Part shown: positions 34,448 through 41,285 of the stretch, piece by piece
Layout of the letters: each line of letters opens with the position of its first letter
Position numbering within the stretch: position 1 is the stretch's first letter
Assembly: GCA_002368175.1 (NCBI GenBank)
Contig: AP018172.1
Coordinates: 8,559,001 to 8,623,000, forward strand
Length of the DNA: 64,000 nt
Source: Calothrix sp. NIES-2098
GTDB taxonomy: Bacteria; Cyanobacteriota; Cyanobacteriia; Cyanobacteriales; Nostocaceae
Direction of reading: 5' to 3'
The notes under the pieces: model-generated
Told to the model about the DNA's origin: nothing
Databases searched by the model: none
Seen by the model: only the letters and a program-made list of their open reading frames with translations
Translations under genes and position numbers: made by a program

Positions 34448-36052
34448 GTGACCAAACAAGACCAAAAACCCACTCGTTCATTCGCTGGAATTGCTGGCAT
34501 TGTTGCCATTGCTACCTTAATTAGTAAAATCTTTGGTTTAGTACGGCAGCAAGCGATCGCTGCGGCTTTTGGTGTTGGTGCTGCTGCCACTGCCTATAGT
34601 TATGCCTACATTATTCCTGGTTTTTTATTAATTTTACTCGGCGGTGTCAACGGGCCGTTACACAGCGCCATTGTTAGTGTTTTAGCCAAGCGCAAACAAG
34701 AAGAAGCTGCTCCTTTAGTAGAAACAGTAACAACCCTAGTCGCGGGAATACTCTTAATCGTAACCTTAGCGCAAGTTGTGTTTGCGGATACGATCGTCGA
34801 TTTCGTCGGTCATGGTTTAAAAGAAACCACCAGAGCGATCGCGATCCAACAGATCCGCATCATGGCTCCAATGGCTTTATTTTCCGGCTTAATCGGCATT
34901 GGCTTTGGGACTCTCAATGCTGCTCATCAATATTGGTTACTCTCCATCAGTCCCTTACTATCGAGTATTACCGTTGTTGTCGGCATTGGAATTTTGGCTT
35001 TGCAATATGGCAAAAATATTATTCTGCCAGAATACGCTTACATTGGTGGCATGGTCTTAGCTTGGGGAACTCTAGCAGGAGCCGTTCTCCAATGGTTGGT
35101 GCAGTTAATTGTGCAGTGGCGCTTAGGATTAGGCACATTAAGGCTACGATTTGATTTTAAATCCCCCGCAGTTCGAGAAGTAATTAACATCATGACTCCG
35201 GCAACCATTTCTTCGGGGATGATGCCAATTAATGTTGCTACAGACCTTTACTTTGCCAGTCCCATTCCCGGTGCGGCGGCTGGGTTTAACTATGCCAATC
35301 TCTTAGTGCAAACGCCTTTAGGGATTATTTCTAATATTATTTTGTTGCCCCTATTGCCGATGTTTGCTAGACTCGCTGCACCAGAAAATTGGCACGATCT
35401 CAAATTACGCATTCGCCAAGGACTGCTACTGACTGCCTTTACCATGCTACCTTTAGGGGCTTTAATGGTAGCCTTATCTGTTCCCATAGTCCAAGTAGTT
35501 TATGAGCGCGGTGCTTTCAAGCAAGAAGCTACACAATTAGTTTCTTCGTTGCTAATTGCTTATGGTATTGGGATGTTTGCTTATTTAGGACGTGATGTTT
35601 TAGTCAGAGTATTTTATGCTTTAGGCGACGGTCAAACACCTTTTCGCATTAGTGCTTTTAATATCTTCCTTAATATCGTACTAGATTGGTTTTTTGTGAA
35701 ACCGTTTGGCGCTCCGGGTTTAGTGTTAGCAACAGTTGGCGTAAATTGTAGCTCGATGTTAATGCTGTTATGGTTGCTCGATCGCAAACTTAATGGCTTA
35801 CCTTGGCGAGAATGGAGTCTACCAATTATTGGTTTAACAGCTGGTAGCATAGTATCTGGAGTCGCTAGCTATGGAGCTTTGGTTGGTTGTCGCCAGGTTT
35901 TAGGTAAAGAAAATTTACTAATTCTGTTGATAGAGTTATCTGTAGCTGGCTTAGTAGGGCTGGGTGTGTTTGCTATTTTTGCCTCATGGTTGAAAATACC
36001 AGAGATCAATAGTTTTGTATCTCGAATGCGTCAGCGCTTTTTGAAGCAATAA
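34448..36052 (+). CDS. murJ: Lipid II flippase MurJ
   Basis: This 534-residue MOP-superfamily protein has about fourteen helices. The opening TRSFAGIAGIVAIATLISKIFGLVRQQAIAAAFG is the MurJ/MviN signature, with FLLILLGGVNGPLHSAIVSVLAKRK in loop 1-2 and VPIVQVVYERGAFKQEAT later. MurJ moves lipid II to the outer face of the inner membrane for peptidoglycan synthesis. The start is GTG at 34448; the next ATG falls inside the conserved region. It is read from its own promoter, since a CRISPR array lies upstream. The following 435 bases have no gene. Housekeeping function; assignment is secure. Confidence 0.93.
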   Translation: MTKQDQKPTRSFAGIAGIVAIATLISKIFGLVRQQAIAAAFGVGAAATAYSYAYIIPGFLLILLGGVNGPLHSAIVSVLAKRKQEEAAPLVETVTTLVAGILLIVTLAQVVFADTIVDFVGHGLKETTRAIAIQQIRIMAPMALFSGLIGIGFGTLNAAHQYWLLSISPLLSSITVVVGIGILALQYGKNIILPEYAYIGGMVLAWGTLAGAVLQWLVQLIVQWRLGLGTLRLRFDFKSPAVREVINIMTPATISSGMMPINVATDLYFASPIPGAAAGFNYANLLVQTPLGIISNIILLPLLPMFARLAAPENWHDLKLRIRQGLLLTAFTMLPLGALMVALSVPIVQVVYERGAFKQEATQLVSSLLIAYGIGMFAYLGRDVLVRVFYALGDGQTPFRISAFNIFLNIVLDWFFVKPFGAPGLVLATVGVNCSSMLMLLWLLDRKLNGLPWREWSLPIIGLTAGSIVSGVASYGALVGCRQVLGKENLLILLIELSVAGLVGLGVFAIFASWLKIPEINSFVSRMRQRFLKQ

Positions 36053-36487
36053 ATAGCTGTTGTACCAATTAACGAAAACTTTGATACAGATAGATTTCTC
36101 ATAGGGACATGGCAATGCCATGCCCTTACTGTATTAAGTTTTCATAGACGACATCCAACATAAGTAATATGGTGTCCGACAAATTACCCTCAATATGTCA
36201 TTGCGAGTGAAACGTAGTGGAACGTAGACACGAAGTGGCTTCCCTTCGGTCGCAATGACGGTCGTTTGAACAAGACAGATACAATTGGCGATCGCCTCAT
36301 CAATAACAATCCTTACTTCTTCTATCCAAACAGTATTTCCACAAATCCCTAGCGCATCATCTTGGGAAATTGTTTCTATCCTAAGGCCTATATACAAGTG
36401 GCAGAATATTGACTCTTGAGAATGAGGGAAAGCTCTCAGGAACTTTATAAAGTGTTACCTGTACATACCTAACTACGGAATTTACAG
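36053..36487. other. Intergenic stretch with a degenerate MITE-like element
   Basis: No gene is supported in these 435 bases. They contain a shortened copy of the repeat described at 36168-36281. The last 70 bases precede the ATG at 36488 and hold AACTTTATAAAG-like AT-rich sequence that could carry its promoter. Confidence 0.5.
36168..36281. mobile_element. Degenerate copy of a MITE-like repeat
   Basis: This copy shares with 44409-44608 the left end (TGTCCG...AAATTA), the inner inverted repeat GTCATTGCGA (36197-36206) and TCGCAATGAC (36250-36259), and the phrase AACGTAGTGGAACGTAGAC. The centre is about 85 bases shorter and the right end is worn (AAGACAGATA instead of CGGACATGATA). No coding capacity. 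Confidence 0.75.
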
Positions 36488-37246
36488 ATGGCTTCTCAAC
36501 AAGAAAGCAAGAACAAACAAAGTGAAACTGCCTCTAAAAAAGAAGGTGCAACAGCAACAAAAACCAATGAAAACAATAACTTGGAGCTAGATTCACTTTT
36601 TGAAGCACTTGAAGGAGACTTAACTTCTCTAGATAGTGAAGCTGCTGTTGATTTAATTGACCAGTGGTATAGTTCTTTGCACAAAGCCAAAGAACCAGAA
36701 ATCAAAGAAATTGCCAATAGTCTCAAAAACCTCAAGCAACTTGTGAAAAGTGGTAAAGCCACAGGTCATGAAATTGGTGAAGTCCTCATCGAAATTGGCG
36801 ACCAAACAAGCGACTTCGGTTCTGACGCTAACAAAGAACTAAAGACTCCTTTGCAGAGATTGGGTAAGCAACTCAGCAAAATAGGTGTTTCCTTAGGTAA
36901 ACAAGAAGACCGCGAGCAAATTGAACAAATAGACTCGCTGGTAGAAACACTTGAGGGAGATCTGACAGAGATTGAGCCGGAAGTAGCGCAAGGTGCAATA
37001 GATACTTGGTACACCTTATTGCACAAGTCGGAGGATGAAAATCTCCAAGAAATCGCCAATGGATTGAAAGAACTTAAGCAACTGTTGAAGCGCAAAACTG
37101 CTAAAGGTGCAGACTTTGCACCAGTACTGACAAAATTAGGCGAACAAACCGAACAAGCTGGTGCTGAAGCTGCAAGAGGATTTAAAGGCCCTCTGAAAAG
37201 GCTGGGTAAGTTACTGAGCAAAGCTGGTCAATCATTAGCTGAGTAA
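36488..37246 (+). CDS. Helical protein with an internal duplication, function unknown
   Basis: I do not recognise this 252-residue protein. After a 30-residue polar tail (Lys, Glu, Asn, Thr), residues 32-138 and 146-252 are two copies of one domain. Each has (S/L)xxxLEGDLT, IDxWYxxLHK, EIANxLKxLKQLLK and PLxRLGKxLSKxGxSL. It has no signal peptide or membrane helix, so it is probably a cytoplasmic or surface-loosely-bound helical protein. ATG at 36488. It is followed by a hairpin with a T-run, and the next gene is convergent, so it is a single-gene unit. High charge suggests partner or nucleic-acid contact, which is an inference only. Confidence 0.75.
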   Translation: MASQQESKNKQSETASKKEGATATKTNENNNLELDSLFEALEGDLTSLDSEAAVDLIDQWYSSLHKAKEPEIKEIANSLKNLKQLVKSGKATGHEIGEVLIEIGDQTSDFGSDANKELKTPLQRLGKQLSKIGVSLGKQEDREQIEQIDSLVETLEGDLTEIEPEVAQGAIDTWYTLLHKSEDENLQEIANGLKELKQLLKRKTAKGADFAPVLTKLGEQTEQAGAEAARGFKGPLKRLGKLLSKAGQSLAE

Positions 37247-37266
37247 TTAAGCTGAATCAGATTTTC

Positions 37267-37322
37267 TTGTAGTAAGGACTTTAGCCCGAAGAACAGGACT
37301 AAAGCTCTTACTACAAACTTTT
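37267..37322 (+). terminator. Hairpin terminator (also a dispersed repeat type)
   Basis: Arms of 18 bases, TTGTAGTAAGGACTTTAG (37267-37284) and CTAAAGCTCTTACTACAA (37299-37316), pair with two mismatches around a GC-containing loop, and CTTTTT follows. It lies between two convergent genes and should end the plus-strand gene. The sequence also resembles hairpin repeats scattered in cyanobacterial genomes. Confidence 0.75.
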
Positions 37323-37328
37323 TAACGA

Positions 37329-37961
37329 TCACAGCATAATCAAACCTAGCCTGACACCAACAGTCACAGCCTCGGTACGGGTTGAGACAGCCAGCTTTTG
37401 AAAAATCGATGAGATATGAAACTTTACAGTATGCTCAGAAATCTGCAAATGTTTAGCGATCGCTTTATTACCTAAACCAGAACCGAGCATTTCTAATACT
37501 TCAATTTCTCTTGGCGTCAGAGTTTGCACGGGGGTAGTCGCTACTTTTTCCCGCATAGGCAATAAATCCAAAAAATCTGGGTGTAGCACCACTAAACCAT
37601 CTGCGATCGCAATGACAGCAGCGATAATTTCTGACTCTCTACTGTCATTAGGCAATATACCCCGAACGCCAGAACGGAATGCTGCTTCTATATCAATGCT
37701 TTCAATTTCCTCTGCGATCGTGAGAAATCCTACAGGGTATTGCTCCTCTTGAAAAAGTAGCAATTTTTCCCACATAGATGCTTGTGCATTACTACTTAAA
37801 TCTAGCAGTATTACATCCGGTTGTAATTGCCCAACTTCCGCGATCGCGGTATCTAAATTTGATGCACTCCCCACAACATTCAACTGGGAATTGCTACTAA
37901 CTACAGCCGATAAACCCGCCCGTACCACCGGGGAAGTAGCAACTACCAACACCCGGATCAT
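37329..37961 (-). CDS. LuxR/NarL-type response regulator with poorly kept receiver
   Basis: This 210-residue protein starts at ATG 37961. The receiver part keeps the phospho-site Asp in DVILLDLSSN, but the N-terminal acidic pair is missing: the strand is IRVLVVATSPVVRAG where VDD is usual. The Lys position is also unclear (GVRGILPNDS). The C-terminal LuxR helix-turn-helix is intact (LTPREIEVLEMLGSGLGNKAIAKHLQISEHTVKFHISSIFQKL). It overlaps the upstream protease gene by 4 bases (ATGA), so the two are translated together. It is probably an atypical or phosphorylation-independent regulator. DNA target unknown. Confidence 0.85.
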   Translation of the reverse strand: MIRVLVVATSPVVRAGLSAVVSSNSQLNVVGSASNLDTAIAEVGQLQPDVILLDLSSNAQASMWEKLLLFQEEQYPVGFLTIAEEIESIDIEAAFRSGVRGILPNDSRESEIIAAVIAIADGLVVLHPDFLDLLPMREKVATTPVQTLTPREIEVLEMLGSGLGNKAIAKHLQISEHTVKFHISSIFQKLAVSTRTEAVTVGVRLGLIML

Positions 37962-38800
37962 GTAGCCTCCACCGCAGTTTTATCACTCTGCAATCGCACA
38001 TAAACCACAAGTTGTTGACCGCTACGCCAGAGTTGTAAAGGAATTGATTCTTGATTTTGGTGTTGTTGGAGATATTTGCCCAGGTCATCACTGTTAGTAA
38101 ATAATTGCCCAGAAATTCCGATTAACACATCACCAATTTCTACACCTGCGATCGCCGCCGTACTCTCAGGAAGAACAGACAACACCAATAAACCGAGGTT
38201 GCGTCTACCCACCCAAACAGGTTGTAAAGTCACCCCCAATCGCGGACGATTTGGAGCTTGCAAAAAGCGATTGACAGCTAAACTGGGGATCGCTACAGCC
38301 AAACCGTTAACAACCATTGTATTAATCCCCACAACTCGACCGAGACAATCAGCCAGCGGCCCTCCAGAATTACCCGGATACAGCCGGATATCAGCCATAA
38401 CTGCTTTTTGATGATAAGCGTGAATAATCCCTAAAGTAACAGCACCACTATCAGCCAACGGATTACCCACCGCCAACACTAACTCACCCACTCGCAATGC
38501 ATCAGAATCACCAATAGTTGCAGTGTGTAAGTCAGTAGCAGTAATTTTCAGAGCCGCTAAATCTTGCTGTGGGTCAAAGTGGGTACGCACAGCGTCAAAT
38601 ACTCGTCCGTCAGCCAATTCCACCTTTGCTTGGTTGCTGGTTGCGACATGGGCATTGGTAATAATTAACCCATCACTTTGCCAGATGACACCAGAACCAA
38701 CTCCTTGAGAATTGCTTTGAACTTTGACTGTACTGTGGCGTAACTTAGCAGCGAGAGTTGCCAATTCATCGGTAAGGTTTGTAATTTTTGTAGTAATCAT
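37958..38800 (-). CDS. HtrA/Deg-like trypsin-type serine protease with PDZ domain
   Basis: This 280-residue S1C-type protease has a complete triad: His51 (TNAHVA), Asp80 (QQDLAAL) and Ser145 (YPGNSGGPL). A PDZ domain follows (about 180-275, GVTLQPVWVGRRNLGLLVLSVLPESTAAIAGVEIGDVLIG). There is no signal peptide, so it seems cytoplasmic, unlike most Deg proteases. ATG at 38800. The downstream response regulator overlaps by 4 bases, and a related pseudoprotease lies 42 bases upstream, all on one strand. The three genes are probably one operon. The enzyme may cleave or sense a protein in a signalling path with the regulator, which is inference. Confidence 0.88.
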   Translation of the reverse strand: MITTKITNLTDELATLAAKLRHSTVKVQSNSQGVGSGVIWQSDGLIITNAHVATSNQAKVELADGRVFDAVRTHFDPQQDLAALKITATDLHTATIGDSDALRVGELVLAVGNPLADSGAVTLGIIHAYHQKAVMADIRLYPGNSGGPLADCLGRVVGINTMVVNGLAVAIPSLAVNRFLQAPNRPRLGVTLQPVWVGRRNLGLLVLSVLPESTAAIAGVEIGDVLIGISGQLFTNSDDLGKYLQQHQNQESIPLQLWRSGQQLVVYVRLQSDKTAVEAT

Positions 38801-38842
38801 ATTCCCTTCTGCCCTCTGCTTTCTTGCTTCTGCCTTAATTAG

Positions 38843-39841
38843 TTAACGAGAATGGGACGAACCTCTCCTACCATGTCGCCCTCTTCTGTGGTGAGAGCGA
38901 TCGCTAGATTTTTCCGAATCTTCTTGATTTGAGTACTGCTCAAATGGTCGTTCGCCAACTGTAATTGCTAATTCAACTAACACCCCACCCCGGATAACTT
39001 GCAGTGGGACAGTTTTACCGACGCGATCGCTACTATTTAACAGCGCCATTACATCACCCGTATCACTCACGGTTGTGCCATCGAATGCTACCAACACATC
39101 CCCAAGCAGTACACCTGCATGATCGGCAGGGCCAGCAGGCTCGACATTGACAACAATTACACCAGTAGCAGAAGTTAAACTCAAAGCTGCGATCAGATTA
39201 TTAGGTAAGCGTACAGGTTGCATTCCTACACCTAAATAACCGCGTGCAATGTGTCCCTTGGCTAACAATTGATCGACTACACGATTGACTGTAGCTGCGG
39301 GAATAGTTAAAGCAGTACCGCGCCGTCCTGATGTGTTCATGCCTACCACATAACCAGCCGCATCTACAAGCGCCCCACCCGCAAAACCAGGGTAAAGAGT
39401 CATATCGGGACGGATGAATTGGTCGATATTACCACCACTCATGCTGCGCCAAGCACCACTAATTACACTCACAGTACCTAAAGCCGCACGCAACTCGCCT
39501 GCGTTGCTTCTCGCTATTCCTAAGACTAAATGGCCAATTTTCAGTGTTGTTGCATCGCCAATTTTCGCCACCGGAGTTTCCCCATCTTGGAGTTGGAAAA
39601 CAGCTATATCAGTGCTAGAGTCATGTCCCAAATGCGTAGCAGCGACAGAACGACCATCAAACAGAGTGACAGTGATTTCGTCATAACGCTGAAGCGACTC
39701 ATCGGAAGTAACAATAATACCCTGACGCCAGTGAATTCCACTAGAAGAAATGCGCGTGCCAGCATTCACTGCAACTACAGCATTTCCTGCTTGTTCTACG
39801 GTATCAGCTAAACTATTGGACAATTCTAGTAATGAAGACAT
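38843..39841 (-). CDS. HtrA-like pseudoprotease with PDZ domain
   Basis: This 332-residue protein aligns with the neighbouring protease but lacks two of three catalytic residues. The His site reads IIVTSDESL (Glu48 where TNAHV has His), the Asp is kept (STDIAV, Asp78), and the nucleophile site reads YPGFAGGAL (Ala154 where GNSGG has Ser). The fold signatures and the PDZ domain (GYLGVGMQPVRLPNN through VGKTVPLQVIRGG) are preserved, so the loss is selective. The C-terminal 30 residues are rich in His, Arg and Ser (HHRRGRHGRRG). ATG at 39841. A substrate-binding or regulatory partner of the active protease is the natural reading. No signal peptide. Confidence 0.85.
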   Translation of the reverse strand: MSSLLELSNSLADTVEQAGNAVVAVNAGTRISSSGIHWRQGIIVTSDESLQRYDEITVTLFDGRSVAATHLGHDSSTDIAVFQLQDGETPVAKIGDATTLKIGHLVLGIARSNAGELRAALGTVSVISGAWRSMSGGNIDQFIRPDMTLYPGFAGGALVDAAGYVVGMNTSGRRGTALTIPAATVNRVVDQLLAKGHIARGYLGVGMQPVRLPNNLIAALSLTSATGVIVVNVEPAGPADHAGVLLGDVLVAFDGTTVSDTGDVMALLNSSDRVGKTVPLQVIRGGVLVELAITVGERPFEQYSNQEDSEKSSDRSHHRRGRHGRRGSSHSR

Positions 39842-41285
39842 CTAATTTCTCCACAAACGTTTTCAGATGCTCATATCCTGTCTTGTTTTACTGATAACTG
39901 GCATCAGAAAATTGGGGAGAATGTAACCTAGAAAAATGGCTAGTATCGAAGCGCAAAATTTGCAATAGCCTCTAAAACAGTTGCAACACTTAATTAATGC
40001 ATTCTAGATCAAAGTATTTCAATGCCTTCTGATTATTTACAATATTACTCAAAATTTAAACTGGATAAATCAAAACCTTGCCCAGAGAGGTGATTCACAA
40101 ATATGCATATATTAAAAATCAAGTAATAACCTTACATGCAAGTAAATTTATTTATATTATTTGGGTTATTTAATTAATATTAAAAACAAGCAAAATCAAT
40201 TTAAACTTTATTGCTATCTTATCTATCTTGATTAAATCATAATTATTATAATTCAGCATTCAGTAGCCAAAATTTAGGAGTGGTCTATTAAACATCAAAA
40301 GTCTCAGATACCCAACTTATTCAAGAATTCGGGTATCTTTTTGTTCATAGCTCATTTATGACTGTGATAGGGGCTAAATTGTAAAATTCAGCGCCCAATA
40401 TTCAGAACCCAAAATCCTGAATTCCTATAGGAAATTAATTCTTTAAATCTTCTAATTCCTGAATTCTCTCTTCTGAATTTTGACTCTAAATCTGCTAATT
40501 TTATAGTTTTAGCATCAATATAAACACAAGAAAGTAAGTCATCTTTTTTATAAACTTTATGTAAAAAATAGCACATTCTATCTTTGCTTGACAGAATTAC
40601 TCAGAGAATTGTAAATTTTAATTGAGGTATTTATATTTCTTGTTAGTTAAATAGTTTACTAAAAAAGGTGAGAAATAGACGAGATAATTTACTACTTATA
40701 GAATATTTGTTAAAAAAAAATAGCAAACTAATAGCTGTTAGCTCATAGTAATTATGTTAACTCACTGTCTATCAATTTACAAGCTTGATATTAACATAAT
40801 ATCTATGGTAAATTTTCCAGGTATTGCCAAGCTGAGATGTCAGATTTGGCGATCGCAGCAATTGTGGGTTGCCAATAAACCATCAATATTAACGAGAAGT
40901 GTTGCAATTTTTATTGCAATATTCACTCCGATAGGCCAATATCTAACAGATTTTGTCATGCAATATTTAAGAATAGCGAACCAACGATTAACAGTTATTC
41001 TTCAAGTAAAATTTACAATTTTGTGAAGAGGATGATTTACTGACAAAAATCCCACTATTATACTAATTTCTACCTATTTTCTAGTAAGCTATTAAATTAT
41101 CGATCTCAAATATCTAATGATTTTAGATGATTTCAGACGAAATTAGGCAAAAATATCAGATTTTTTGATTCCCTATTGGTTTTGGCAGGCTTGTAGTTCA
41201 CTTTTCTATTTTCATTAGGAATTGGCTGATTAATATTAACGACTTGGGTTGGGTATACCAATTGACTAAAAGGTAAAAATGATAT
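39842..41285. other. Long AT-rich stretch without a supported gene
   Basis: These 1,444 bases between divergent genes are strongly AT-rich. Two short frames exist (40576 back to 40388, 62 codons; 40754-41026, 90 codons with one hydrophobic helix), but neither has a ribosome-binding site or known domain. A terminator-like hairpin lies at 40306-40342. Promoters for the pseudoprotease operon and for the chemoreceptor must be at its two ends. Confidence 0.5.
40306..40342 (+). terminator. Terminator-like hairpin without an upstream gene
   Basis: Perfect arms AGATACCC (40306-40313) and GGGTATCT (40331-40338) are followed directly by TTTTT. On the plus strand no gene ends before it, so a small RNA of up to about 400 bases could end here. 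Confidence 0.5.

Noticed and set aside
40388..40576. 62-codon minus-strand frame
   Set aside because: No ribosome-binding site, no homology that I recognise, AT-rich noncoding surroundings.
40754..41026. 90-codon plus-strand frame with one hydrophobic helix
   Set aside because: ATG present but no ribosome-binding site or domain; low-complexity AT-rich codons. Proteomics would be needed to accept it.
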